Shown here: one piece after another, positions 26,519-35,100 of the stretch
How positions within the stretch are numbered: the stretch's first letter is position 1
Layout of the letters: each line of letters starts with the position of its first letter
Assembly (NCBI GenBank): GCA_028292405.1
Contig: JAQGMJ010000085.1
Location: 1 to 52,750 of the forward strand
Source of the DNA: Betaproteobacteria bacterium
GTDB taxonomy: Bacteria; Pseudomonadota; Gammaproteobacteria; Burkholderiales; JAEUOS01
Length of the DNA stretch: 52,750 bases
Direction of reading: 5' to 3'
Made by a program: the position numbers and the translations under genes
Notes under the pieces: generated by a model
Told to the model about the DNA's origin: nothing
Database searches by the model: none
The model's input: only the letters and a program-made list of their open reading frames with translations

Positions 26519-26980
26519 TTATGCCTGCGCCGCGCGCTTGACCGCGCGAATGATGCTCAGGTGGGTGCCGCAGCGGCACTTCAGGCCGGTGAGGGCATCG
26601 CGAATCTGCTCGTCGCTGGGGTGGGGGTTCTTCTCCAGCAGCGCGACCGAGGTCATCACCCAGCCGTTGAGGCAGTAGCCGCACTGCGGCACCTGCTCCT
26701 CGATGAAGGCGGCCTGCACCTTGTGCGGCTTTTGTGCGCTGCCGATGCCGGCCAAGGTGGTGACCTTGGCGGCGCCGACGGCGCTGACCGGAACGGAGCA
26801 GGAGCGCGCCGGGTTGCCGTCGAGCAGCACGGTGCAGGCACCGCACTGGGCCAGGCCGCAGCCGAAGCGCGGCTCGTGCATGCCGAGGTCGTCGCGCAGG
26901 GCGTAGAGCAAGGGCATTTCCGGGTCCGCCGTGACGGCGTGCGCCCGTCCGTTGACGTTCAGGTTGAAACGTTTGGCCAC
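26519..26980 (-). CDS. [2Fe-2S]-binding subunit of the molybdenum hydroxylase (IorA-like)
   Basis: Small electron-transfer subunit (153 aa) pairing with the downstream molybdopterin protein. It has a plant-type ferredoxin domain with the first cluster motif CGLAQCGACTVLLDG and a C-terminal all-helical [2Fe-2S] domain with CGYCLNGW and CRCGTH. These are the eight cysteines expected of the CoxS/IorA family. There is no signal peptide, which fits hitch-hiker export with the Tat-signalled partner. It is first in a two-gene leftward operon whose promoter must lie in 26981-27269. Confidence 0.92.
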   Translation of the reverse strand: MAKRFNLNVNGRAHAVTADPEMPLLYALRDDLGMHEPRFGCGLAQCGACTVLLDGNPARSCSVPVSAVGAAKVTTLAGIGSAQKPHKVQAAFIEEQVPQCGYCLNGWVMTSVALLEKNPHPSDEQIRDALTGLKCRCGTHLSIIRAVKRAAQA

Positions 26981-27074
26981 GAGAGTCTCCTGATATTTGT
27001 GTTCACTGCCGGCGGTGCGGCGGCGTCTGTTCTTGTTGCGGCGCGGTTCCGGTGCCGGACGCGTGCCCGCTCAA

Positions 27075-27080
27075 TATAAT
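27075..27080 (+). promoter_or_regulatory. TATAAT -10 element upstream of the Bug-PrpD operon
   Basis: A perfect TATAAT in the 289-base divergent gap 26981-27269. The best -35 at 17 bases is GTGCCG (3 of 6 matches), so activation may be needed. It would give a leader of roughly 180 bases before the Bug gene at 27270. I recognise no riboswitch in that leader. Confidence 0.4.
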
Positions 27081-27269
27081 CCTTCGCCCGCCGAAAGGCG
27101 ATGGGAAGATGGCGGCGAGACGCCCGAAACCGCGTCATTCCGCTGAACCGGCGAATTAGCAACTCTTCACCCTGCACCATGACCATGCGCGGTAACATTC
27201 TCGCGGCCTTCCGCAGGGAAAGCCGGGGGCAACCCGCGGCCCACCCTTTATCACCACGTTGCCATCACC

Positions 27270-28265
27270 ATGCAAAGATTATTGCAACGCAATATCGGCG
27301 GCCTTCGGGTTCTGGGCGCGGCCCTGCTCGCCTTCGCCTCCGGCATCGCGCAGGCGCAGGCGCCGAACTACCCGGAGCGGCAGATCCGCATGATCGTGCC
27401 CTTCCCGCCCGGCGGGCCGACCGACGGCATGGGGCGCATCGTCGCCGAGATAGTGTCGAAGACCCTGGGCCAGCCAGTGGTGGTGGAAAACCATGCGGGC
27501 GCGGGCGGCAGCATCGGCGCCGACATGGTGGCCAAGGCCGCGCCCGACGGCTATACACTGATGACCACCAGCGCCGGGGTGGTGACGGTCAACCCCAGCC
27601 TGTCGAAGGTGCCCTTCGACACCATGCGCGACTTCGTGCCGGTGGTGCGCGCGGCGACCATCCCGAGCATCATGGTGGCACCGCCCTCGCTGAATGTGAA
27701 GACGGTGGCGGAACTGATCGCGCTGGCCAAGGCCAAGCCGGGCGAACTCAACTACGGTACCGCCGGGCCGGGCAGCGCCAGCCACCTGGCGATGGAGTCG
27801 TTCAATCGTGTCGCCGGCACGCGCATCATGCACGTGCCTTACAAGGGCGCGGCGCCAGCGGTGACCGACTTGCTGGGCGGTAGTGTGCAGGTGATGCTGA
27901 TCGGCATGTCCACCGTGATGCCCTTCGTGCGCGCCGGGCGCCTGACGCCGCTGGCCGTCTCCAGCCTCACGCCTTCGCCGCTGGCGCCGGAGATTCCGAC
28001 GATTGCCGCCACCCTGCCGAACTTCGAGGTCAGCGACTGGTTCGGCCTGTTCGCGCCGACGCGCACGCCGCGGCCAATCATCGACAAGCTGAACGCCGCG
28101 GTGAATGAGGCGATGAAAGACCCGGCGATGAAACAGCGCATCGGCAAGGATGCCTTCGAGGGTGTGCCGGCGAATACACCGGCGCAGTTCCGTACCTTCG
28201 TGCAGGGCGAGATCGCGCGCTGGTCGAAAGTAGTGAAGGACGCCGGCATCGCCGCGACCAACTGA
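27270..28265 (+). CDS. Bug-family TTT substrate-binding protein, first gene of a catabolic operon
   Basis: Periplasmic carboxylate receptor of 331 aa with a signal peptide ending ASGIAQA. Family features: NYPERQIRMIVPFPPGGPTDGM, ENHAGAGGS, PDGYTLMTTS, HVPYKGAAPAVTDLLGG and a PTIAATLPNFEVSDWFG segment. It starts a run of five rightward genes with short gaps or overlaps (24, 19, then 4-base overlaps), so its ligand is probably the substrate or product of the downstream dehydratases and dehydrogenase. No permease genes are in the run, so it may use the tctAB at 38.1-40.0 kb or one elsewhere. Confidence 0.9.
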   Translation: MQRLLQRNIGGLRVLGAALLAFASGIAQAQAPNYPERQIRMIVPFPPGGPTDGMGRIVAEIVSKTLGQPVVVENHAGAGGSIGADMVAKAAPDGYTLMTTSAGVVTVNPSLSKVPFDTMRDFVPVVRAATIPSIMVAPPSLNVKTVAELIALAKAKPGELNYGTAGPGSASHLAMESFNRVAGTRIMHVPYKGAAPAVTDLLGGSVQVMLIGMSTVMPFVRAGRLTPLAVSSLTPSPLAPEIPTIAATLPNFEVSDWFGLFAPTRTPRPIIDKLNAAVNEAMKDPAMKQRIGKDAFEGVPANTPAQFRTFVQGEIARWSKVVKDAGIAATN

Positions 28266-28289
28266 ACGCCACCGCAGACAGAAAAACGC

Positions 28290-29678
28290 ATGTCCCTGAC
28301 CGCTGAACTGATCGCCCAATGCCGCGACGCGCTGCCCGGTCGCGTCGGCGCGGCCGAACTGCAGGCAGCGAAGAATTGCCTGGTCGACAGCCTGGCCGCC
28401 GCCTACGCCGCCTACGGCGGAGCGCCGATCGACACCCTGCGCGAGTTGCACATCGATGCGCGGCCCGATGGCGCCGCCACCGTGATCGGCTACGGCGAAC
28501 GCGCACGGCCGGCGGACGTGGCGCTGGTCAACGGCGCGATGATCAGCCTGCAACTGTTCGACGACAACCAGGCGGAGATGCGCGGCCACCCTTCCGGGCC
28601 GCTGCTGCCGGCGGTGCTGGCGATGGCCGAGTTGAACAACCGCAGCCTGCGCGAGGCGCTCACGGCTTTTGTGATCGGCTACGAAGTGGAATGCCGCTTC
28701 GGCACCCTGCTCAATCCCTCCCACTACGAAACCGGCTGGCACGCCACCGCCACCCAGGGCACGCTGGCGGCGGTGACGGCGGCAAGCCTGCTGCTCGGGC
28801 TGGACGCGGCGGCAATGGCGCACGCCTTCGGCATCGCCGCCTCGATGGCCGGCGGCATGCGGCGCAATTTCGGCAGCATGACGATGTCGCTGCACAGCGG
28901 CCTGGCGGCTTCCAGCGGCGTGCGCGCCGCACAGCTGGCGCAGCGCGGCTTTACCGCCGACCCGGAGATTTTTGACGGGCGGATGAACTTCGGCGAGGTG
29001 TTCTCGCGCGAGTGGTCGCAGGGCCTGCTGGCGGACAACCTGCCGCAATGGGGCGCGCCGTTTTTCATCGTCTCCCCCGGCGCCACCTTCAAGCTCTATC
29101 CCTGCGGGCGGCCGCCGCTGTTCGCGGTGGACTGCGTGACGGAACTCCGGCGCAAGCATGGCGTGACGGCGGGCGACCTGAAGAAGATCCGCTGCGAGGT
29201 GAGCTATATGTACCCGCGCACCCTGATCCATTCACGTCCGAAGAATGGACTGCAGGGCAAGACTTCGCTGGAGTATTGCGTCGCCGCCAGTTTTTTCGAT
29301 GGGCGACCGACCATCGCTTCGTTTACCGACGCCGCAGTGCATCGGCCGCAGATCGCCGCGCTGATCGACATCATCGAGGTTTGCGTGCCCGAGCATTTAT
29401 CGGAGAGCCGGCCCGAGGTGCGCAAGGCGCCCTTCGAGCAGCCGGTGACGGTGGCGGTCGAAACCCGCGACGGCCGGACGTTTAGCGAGACCGTCGCGAT
29501 CCACAAGGGCTCGCCGCTCAACCCGGCCTCCGCCGACGATTTGCGGCAAAAGTTTTTTGATTGCGCCGGCACGCATCTCGGCGGCGAGCGCGGCCAGGCG
29601 GTGCTCGATTGCATACAGCGCGGCGATACCGGCGTGCGCGAGTTGATGACCCTGGCAAGCGTGCCGCGCGCGCCCTGA
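28290..29678 (+). CDS. MmgE/PrpD family protein
   Basis: A 462-aa cytosolic protein of the MmgE/PrpD superfamily. Relatives include 2-methylcitrate dehydratase, cis-aconitate decarboxylase and iminodisuccinate epimerase. Visible family features: CLVDSLAAAYAAYGG, DDNQAEMRGHPSGPLLPAVLA, HATATQGTLAAVTAA, the AFGIAASMAGGMRRNFGSMT lid segment and KLYPCG. It is clearly different from the second PrpD of this operon and closer to the MmgE-like branch, so the two probably catalyse distinct steps. Catalytic basic residues cannot be assigned with certainty. It lies 24 bases after the Bug gene and 19 before the hydroxyacid dehydrogenase. Confidence 0.88.
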   Translation: MSLTAELIAQCRDALPGRVGAAELQAAKNCLVDSLAAAYAAYGGAPIDTLRELHIDARPDGAATVIGYGERARPADVALVNGAMISLQLFDDNQAEMRGHPSGPLLPAVLAMAELNNRSLREALTAFVIGYEVECRFGTLLNPSHYETGWHATATQGTLAAVTAASLLLGLDAAAMAHAFGIAASMAGGMRRNFGSMTMSLHSGLAASSGVRAAQLAQRGFTADPEIFDGRMNFGEVFSREWSQGLLADNLPQWGAPFFIVSPGATFKLYPCGRPPLFAVDCVTELRRKHGVTAGDLKKIRCEVSYMYPRTLIHSRPKNGLQGKTSLEYCVAASFFDGRPTIASFTDAAVHRPQIAALIDIIEVCVPEHLSESRPEVRKAPFEQPVTVAVETRDGRTFSETVAIHKGSPLNPASADDLRQKFFDCAGTHLGGERGQAVLDCIQRGDTGVRELMTLASVPRAP

Positions 29679-29697
29679 ACGGAAGAAGGAAAGAACA

Positions 29698-30777
29698 ATG
29701 CGTAAACTCGTCGTAGAGGAAGATCGCGTCCTGCGGCTGGTCCAGGTGATGCTCGACCCGTCCGCGCCGGCCGAACGCATCGCCGCCTTCGCCGACTTCA
29801 ACTCGACCGACGTGCCGGACTTCGCGGCCTGGCTGGCGCAGGTGCGCGCCGGGTTGCCACGACTCTATCCAGCGCGGGTGCAACTGGTGGGCAGCCAGGA
29901 AGAGTTGCGCGCGCATTTGCCGGACGCGGACATCGCCATCGTCGAAAGCCTGGAAATCGGCGAGGCGGAACTGGCGATTGCGTCGAAACTCCAGTTCGTG
30001 CAGAAATTCGGCACCGTGGGCGACAACGTCGATATAGCCGCCTGCGAGCGCCGAAGCATCCCGGCGCGCACGCTGCGCCGCCGCACCAACATCGCCATGG
30101 GCGAGCACACCATGATGCTGCTGCTGGCGCTGGCCAAGCGCCTGCCGCTGATCGACGGTCTCGTGACCAGCGAGCGCCTGGCCGCCGCCGGCATGCCCTT
30201 CCGCCCTTACGACAGCCGGCATACCGCGAAGGCGAACTTCGGCCGCATCCCCAACCTGCGTTCCCTGCATGGCGCCACGCTGGGCCTGCTGGGCTTCGGC
30301 GAAATCGCGCGCGAGGTAGCGCTGCGCGCCCGCGCCTTCGGCATGAACGTGGTCTATCACAAGCGCCAGCGCCTGGACAAAGCGCTGGAGGCGCGCTTCG
30401 GCGTCACCTATTGCGATTTCGATACGCTATTCACGACTGCCGACTACCTGAGCATCCACATTCCGATGTCCGAGCGGACGAGGAACCTGGTGGGTGGCGA
30501 GGCGCTGGCGCGGATGAAGCCTGGCGCCTATCTGATCAACACCGCGCGCGCGGAGATCGTGGAGCATGCCGCACTGGTGGCGGCGCTGGCCTCAGGCCGC
30601 GTGGGCGCGGCCGCGCTCGATGTGCTGTACCAGGAACCTGCCTCCGAGGACGAGTCCTTGCTGCGACTGGACAACGTCATCCTCACCCCGCACCTGGGCG
30701 GCGGCTCACGGCGCAATGGGCTGGAGGATGCGCGCGAGATGTTGGCCGGCATGGAGGCGCATTTGCGCGGCGCATGA
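29698..30777 (+). CDS. D-isomer-specific 2-hydroxyacid dehydrogenase (NAD-binding)
   Basis: Cytosolic oxidoreductase of 359 aa interconverting a 2-keto and a 2-hydroxy acid. It has a split catalytic domain and a Rossmann domain with LGLLGFGEIA (195-204). The catalytic triad is in place: R284 in LINTAR, E313 in YQEP and H332 in TPHLGG. AAGGAAAG lies just before the ATG. Its stop overlaps the next gene's ATG by 4 bases (ATGA). Position between two PrpD-type enzymes suggests it oxidises or reduces a hydroxy-acid intermediate of the same pathway. The substrate is unknown, and it is too divergent to name as phosphoglycerate or glyoxylate reductase. Confidence 0.9.
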   Translation: MRKLVVEEDRVLRLVQVMLDPSAPAERIAAFADFNSTDVPDFAAWLAQVRAGLPRLYPARVQLVGSQEELRAHLPDADIAIVESLEIGEAELAIASKLQFVQKFGTVGDNVDIAACERRSIPARTLRRRTNIAMGEHTMMLLLALAKRLPLIDGLVTSERLAAAGMPFRPYDSRHTAKANFGRIPNLRSLHGATLGLLGFGEIAREVALRARAFGMNVVYHKRQRLDKALEARFGVTYCDFDTLFTTADYLSIHIPMSERTRNLVGGEALARMKPGAYLINTARAEIVEHAALVAALASGRVGAAALDVLYQEPASEDESLLRLDNVILTPHLGGGSRRNGLEDAREMLAGMEAHLRGA

Positions 30778-31820
30778 TAGAAGCCAAGGTGTTCCCCTCT
30801 CAATCCGGAAAGCGTGAACCTTTGGTGAACATTTTCTACAGATTTCTGCCGCTCCGAAGTATCGCGCTTGCGGCGGCCCTGTTGTTGCCGCTCGCCGGCA
30901 CAGCCTACGCCCAGGCCGGCAACTACCCGAGCCGTCCGATCCGCCTGGTCGTGCCTTTCGAGCCGGGCGGCAGCACCGACATCACTGCGCGCTTTGTCGC
31001 CGAAGAGGTCGGCAAGCGCCTTGGCCAAGCGTGGGTGGTGGAGAACGACAGCGGCACCGGCGGCAGCCGCGGCACCGACATCGTGGCGCGCGCCACGCCG
31101 GACGGCTATACGCTGCTGTGGGCCAATGTCGCGCCGGTGGCGATCAATGCGCATTTGTATAAGTCGTTGCCTTACGATACGGTGCGGGACTTCGCGCCTA
31201 TCACCCTGGCAACGGTGTTCCCCAACGTGCTGGTGGTCAAGCCGGCGATGAAGGGCGACACACTGGCGACCTTCCTCCAAAAAGCGAAGACGGACTACAA
31301 GTCCCTGAGCTTCGGTTCCGCCGGCAATGGCAGCTCGACCCACCTGGCGGGCGAGTGGCTGAAGTCGCTGTCCGGCGCGGACTGGCTGCACGTCCCTTTC
31401 AAGGGCGGCAGCCCGGCGCTGATCGCGGTGGCCTCGGGTCAGGTGGATATGTATTTCAGTGCGGTTCCCTCCGCCCTGCCGTTCATCAAGACCGGCCAGG
31501 TACACGCGATCGCCACCACCGGCCGGGCGCGCGACCCTTCGTTGCCGGAGATTCCGACCGTCGCCGAACAGGGCTTTGCACAATACGACGTGGTGAACTG
31601 GAACGGCCTGCTGGCGCCGGCGAAGACGCCGCCGCAGATTGTCGAGCTGCTCAACAAGGTGACTGTTGCAGCGCTCAACTCTCCGCAACTGAAGGCACGC
31701 CTGGCCGCGCAGGGCGCGCTGGCCTCGCCGATGTCGGCCAAGGCCTTCGGCGAGTACATCGCCGGCGAGTCGGCCAAATGGGGCCGGCTGGTGAATATCG
31801 CGCACGCCAAAATCGAATGA
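30774..31820 (+). CDS. Second Bug-family TTT substrate-binding protein of the operon
   Basis: Periplasmic receptor (348 aa from the ATG that overlaps the dehydrogenase stop). Family features: NYPSRPIRLVVPFEPGGSTDI, ENDSGTGGSRG, PDGYTLLWANVAP, HVPFKGGSPALIAV and LPEIPTVAEQG. A GTG at 30825 would give a more normal signal peptide (VNIFYRFLPLRS... to TAYAQA) and may be the true start. It is only moderately similar by eye to the first Bug, so two related ligands or two uptake systems are likely. Its stop overlaps the PrpD start by 4 bases. Confidence 0.88.
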   Translation: MIEAKVFPSQSGKREPLVNIFYRFLPLRSIALAAALLLPLAGTAYAQAGNYPSRPIRLVVPFEPGGSTDITARFVAEEVGKRLGQAWVVENDSGTGGSRGTDIVARATPDGYTLLWANVAPVAINAHLYKSLPYDTVRDFAPITLATVFPNVLVVKPAMKGDTLATFLQKAKTDYKSLSFGSAGNGSSTHLAGEWLKSLSGADWLHVPFKGGSPALIAVASGQVDMYFSAVPSALPFIKTGQVHAIATTGRARDPSLPEIPTVAEQGFAQYDVVNWNGLLAPAKTPPQIVELLNKVTVAALNSPQLKARLAAQGALASPMSAKAFGEYIAGESAKWGRLVNIAHAKIE

Positions 31821-33268
31821 ACGGGAATGAAGCCCTACCAGGAGCCGCGGGCCTGGACTACGACGACCTGATCATCCGCCTGGCCGACTATGCGGTGGCC
31901 GTTCCACGCCCCATCGGACAGACCTTGCAGACCGCGGCGCTGTGCCTGACCGATGCGGTGGCCTGCGCCATCGCCGCCCTGCGCGAGCCGGACTGCGCCA
32001 GGCGCCTCGGGCCGTGGGTCGAAGGCAGCACCGTGGCCGATGGCGTGCCGGTGTGGGGTACGGACTACGTGCTGGACCCGGTGAAAGCGGCGCAGGATAT
32101 CGGCTCGATGATCCGCTGGCTCGATTTCAGCGACACCAGTTTTGTCGGCGGCCATCCTTCCGATTGCATTGGCGCCCTGCTGGCGGCGGCGGACCACACC
32201 GGCCGCCAGCAGCGCGGCACGGGCAAGGCCCCGACCATGGGCGATGTTTATGCGGCGATGGTCGGCGCCTATGAAATCCAGGGCCTGCTGGCGGCGGCGA
32301 ATCATTTCGATCATCCCTCAATCGGCCTGGACCATGTGGTCGACGTCAAGCTGGCCTGCGCGGCGATGGCCACCCGTCTGCTAGGCGGTGACCGCGACAC
32401 CATCGCCGCCGCCGTGTCGAACGGTTTTCTCGACGGCCAGGCCCTCAATGCCTACCGGCATGTGCCGAATGCCGGCAGCCGCAAGAGCTGGGCCGGCGGC
32501 GATGCCGCGGGCCGCGGCGTGTGGCTGGCCTTGAGCGCGATGAAGGGCGAAATGGGCTACCCGCGCCCGCTGTCGGCGCCGGTCTGGGGCTTCGAAGCGG
32601 TTTACATGGATGGCAGGCCGGTGACCCTGGCGCGCGAGCCTGGCAGCTTTGTGCTGGACAACGTGATTTTCAAATTGCATCCCTGCCAGCGCAATACCAC
32701 CACCGCGGTGGAAAGCGCGCTACGTATCCACACCTGGCTGGCGGGACGGGTGGACCGGATTCGCCGCATCAGCATCCGCAGCCAGGACGAGGCGGTGCGC
32801 CGCACCGACAAGAGCGGCCCCCTGCCCAACCGCGCCGCGCGCGATCACTCGATGCAATACGTGGTGGCGGTGGCGCTGATCCACGGCCGGCTTGCGCCGG
32901 ACGACTATTCCGATGCGGCTGCGGCCGACCCGCGCATCGACCGCCTGCGCGAACGCACCGTGATCGTCGAAGATGCCGCCTATACGCGCGACCATCACGA
33001 CCTGCGGATTCGCAGTTGCGCGAACTCGGTGCAGGTGGAGCTGGATGACGGCTCATGCTCCGCCCTGGAAGAGACCCTCTTTCCGGCCGGCGACCCGACA
33101 CGGCGCGCCGGCGCCCTGCCTGCGTTGCATCAGAAGTTCGACGCGCTAACCCGCCATCACTGGCCGCAGCAGCGGCGCGATGCGATTTTCGCGCGCATGT
33201 GCGATGCCGAAGCGATGCAAGCAATGCCGGTGGCGGATTTCATGGACTTGCTGGCCGGCGCGGCCTGA
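31817..33268 (+). CDS. PrpD-like 2-methylcitrate dehydratase family protein
   Basis: A 483-aa cytosolic dehydratase, about the length I recall for enterobacterial PrpD, which dehydrates 2-methylcitrate to 2-methyl-cis-aconitate. It keeps the PrpD-specific blocks: WLDFSDTSFVGGHPSDCIGALLAAAD near residue 98 onward (written here as two adjoining stretches), NGFLDGQALNAYRH, GSRKSWAGGDAAGRG and RDHSMQYVVAVALIHG. No prpB, prpC or prpR is nearby, which argues against a housekeeping methylcitrate cycle and for a specialised route with the adjacent Bug receptors and dehydrogenase. The ATG overlaps the upstream stop (ATGA). It is the last gene of the operon, converging with the PP2C gene 37 bases on. 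Confidence 0.88.
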   Translation: MNGNEALPGAAGLDYDDLIIRLADYAVAVPRPIGQTLQTAALCLTDAVACAIAALREPDCARRLGPWVEGSTVADGVPVWGTDYVLDPVKAAQDIGSMIRWLDFSDTSFVGGHPSDCIGALLAAADHTGRQQRGTGKAPTMGDVYAAMVGAYEIQGLLAAANHFDHPSIGLDHVVDVKLACAAMATRLLGGDRDTIAAAVSNGFLDGQALNAYRHVPNAGSRKSWAGGDAAGRGVWLALSAMKGEMGYPRPLSAPVWGFEAVYMDGRPVTLAREPGSFVLDNVIFKLHPCQRNTTTAVESALRIHTWLAGRVDRIRRISIRSQDEAVRRTDKSGPLPNRAARDHSMQYVVAVALIHGRLAPDDYSDAAAADPRIDRLRERTVIVEDAAYTRDHHDLRIRSCANSVQVELDDGSCSALEETLFPAGDPTRRAGALPALHQKFDALTRHHWPQQRRDAIFARMCDAEAMQAMPVADFMDLLAGAA

Positions 33269-33305
33269 GCCGGATAACCGGCGCGGCGCGACTGCCGCAT
33301 GACGC

Positions 33306-34097
33306 CTAGGCGCAAAGAGCTTTTCGAACCGGCGGACCAACTTTAGCCAGCACCACCGAGACGTTATCCCTGCCGCCGGCACGGTTGGCGCGGTCGATCA
33401 GGCGATCGGCGCGTGCCTGGAGATTGGCTGCGTCATCCAGCAAACCGATTGCAATTTCTTCATCGCTCAACATGTCGCTCAAGCCGTCGGAGCAGAGCAG
33501 ATAGATATCGTCGGGCGCCGCGTCGACAATGTCCATGTCCGGGCTCTCGGTGTCCGAAACACCCAGGGCGCGCGTCACCAGGTGCCGGTGCGCGGACCTG
33601 CGCGCCTCCTCTTCACTCATGATGCCGGACTCGATTTCGGCTTGCACCACCGAGTGGTCGGTCGTCACGCGGGTAAGGTCGCCGTCGCGCAGGCGGTAAA
33701 TCCTCGAGTCGCCGATGTTGACCAGAAAGACCGATTGCCGCCGGAACAGGGCGCCGACCAGCGTGGTGCCCATTCCCTCGTATTGGACATGGTCCCTTCC
33801 GGCGGTGCAGATGACGGCGTTTGCGCGGATGACCTGGTCCGCGAGCAGGTGGCCGTAGTAGCGTACCGGTACGTCAACCTTGCGCTCGGCAAAATCAGTA
33901 AGGCAGCCTCGCGTACCCTCCAAAACCCGGGTGACGGCGATGTAGCTGGCCACTTCGCCGCCTTTGTGCCCGCCCATGCCGTCTGCCAGCAGGGCCAGGC
34001 CGATGGCATCGTCGAAGGCGACATAGTCCTGGTTCTGCGGACGCACCCGCCCTCCGTCGCTGGCACTGGCGAACTGCAATTCGAAGTCAAATGTCAT
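33306..34097 (-). CDS. PP2C-family serine/threonine phosphatase
   Basis: Soluble metal-dependent Ser/Thr phosphatase of 263 aa with all PP2C motifs: RVRPQNQDYVAF (D24), LLADGMGGHKGG (D39-G40), MGTTLVGALF, NIGDSRIYRLRDG, LCSDGLSDML and GGRDNVSVVL. I chose the ATG that gives the canonical MTFDF start; the frame remains open to a GTG at 34262. Stand-alone bacterial PP2C proteins usually reverse a Hanks-type kinase, but none is visible here and there is no type VI secretion cluster. The gene is divergent from the response regulator at 34355. Confidence 0.92.
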   Translation of the reverse strand: MTFDFELQFASASDGGRVRPQNQDYVAFDDAIGLALLADGMGGHKGGEVASYIAVTRVLEGTRGCLTDFAERKVDVPVRYYGHLLADQVIRANAVICTAGRDHVQYEGMGTTLVGALFRRQSVFLVNIGDSRIYRLRDGDLTRVTTDHSVVQAEIESGIMSEEEARRSAHRHLVTRALGVSDTESPDMDIVDAAPDDIYLLCSDGLSDMLSDEEIAIGLLDDAANLQARADRLIDRANRAGGRDNVSVVLAKVGPPVRKALCA

Positions 34098-34354
34098 GCG
34101 GCATTCGCAATCCCAATAGCCGTGCATATGTCGGACGCTAGTACTGCCTCCATCCTGTCGTCCGCGCGCCAAGGTTGGCTGCAAGGTAATGCCAAGTTTC
34201 ACGCGTCCCCCGGTCGAGCACCGTAGGCGCAGTCTGATTTCGCTGGCGGACGAGTCCGACACGGCGGGAGGTGGGGAAAGGGGAAGTCGCGGTCCGCGGT
34301 CTTTCCGGTATTATTCATCCGCTCTGCGCCGCTGTAACAAATGGATACGACCTC

Positions 34355-34987
34355 ATGAACGGAAGCGCGTTGATCGTGGAGGACCATCCCCTGTACCGGG
34401 AGGCGCTCATCAGCCTGCTGCGCCCGGTGTTCGGCGAGCGCGAGGTGAAGGCAGCCAGTTCGGCCGAGGAAGGCCTGCGCATGGCCGTCGCCACCCCGGA
34501 CCTGCGGCTTATCCTGCTCGACCCGGGCCTGCCGCGGATGAACGGCGTCGAGGCGATCGGCGCATTTTCCCGTGCCCATCCTTCCGCCCTGATCATCGCG
34601 GTGTCGGCCTCGGACGACCGGCGCGAAGTGGCCGCCGCCTTGCGCGCGGGCGCCCTGGTCTTCGTTTCCAAGGCGGTGCCCGCCGGGGTGCTCAGCGGCG
34701 TGGTTGCCGACGCACTGGCCGGCAAGGTGCAGACGGTGCGCTGGATCACGCCGGACGGCGACCAGACCATCGCCGAAGAAGGCCTGCCGGAAATGCCGCC
34801 GCGCCAGCGCGAGGTGCTGACCCTGCTGTGCCAGGGCCACTCCAACAAGGAAATCGGCCTGCGCCTGAACCTGGCGGAGGTCACGGTGAAGATGCACGTG
34901 TCGTCGATCTTCCGCTTGCTGCAGGTGGCCAGCCGCACCCAGGCTATCCTGGCGGCGCGCCGCCTGGGGCTTCAAGTGGCGGCTTGA
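34355..34987 (+). CDS. LuxR/NarL-family response regulator
   Basis: A 210-aa two-component transcription factor. The receiver domain (about 1-120) has E9-D10, phospho-acceptor D56 in LLDPGLP, the conserved serine near 84 and K106. The HTH_LuxR domain (about 145-205) contains PPRQREVLTLLCQGHSNKEIG and VTVKMHVSSIFRLL. The ATG at 34355 begins a standard receiver (MNGSALIVEDHPLYRE). A TATTAT at 34309-34314 is a possible -10 element. The gene converges with the hybrid histidine kinase at 35078-36829, which carries the only kinase domain in the window and is its likely partner. Confidence 0.92.
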   Translation: MNGSALIVEDHPLYREALISLLRPVFGEREVKAASSAEEGLRMAVATPDLRLILLDPGLPRMNGVEAIGAFSRAHPSALIIAVSASDDRREVAAALRAGALVFVSKAVPAGVLSGVVADALAGKVQTVRWITPDGDQTIAEEGLPEMPPRQREVLTLLCQGHSNKEIGLRLNLAEVTVKMHVSSIFRLLQVASRTQAILAARRLGLQVAA

Positions 34988-35016
34988 CCCTTCGCTACAA
35001 GCCCGCCGCGGCGGGC

Positions 35017-35100
35017 CGCATTTACGTGGCGGCCTGCGGCTCGTCGCATTTACGTGGCGGCCTGCGGCTCGTCGCTTTTACGTGGCGGCCTGCGGCTCGC
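35017..35100. repeat. Three tandem 28-bp repeats at the kinase 3' end
   Basis: Units at 35017-35044, 35045-35072 and 35073-35100. The first two are identical; the third differs at two bases. The third unit contains the last codons and TAA stop of the histidine kinase, so the other two are duplicated copies of the gene end plus its first untranslated bases. Together they fill most of the convergent gap with the response regulator. Confidence 0.9.

Noticed and set aside
35017..35100. CRISPR-like array
   Set aside because: Units are directly adjacent with no spacers and include the end of a coding gene.
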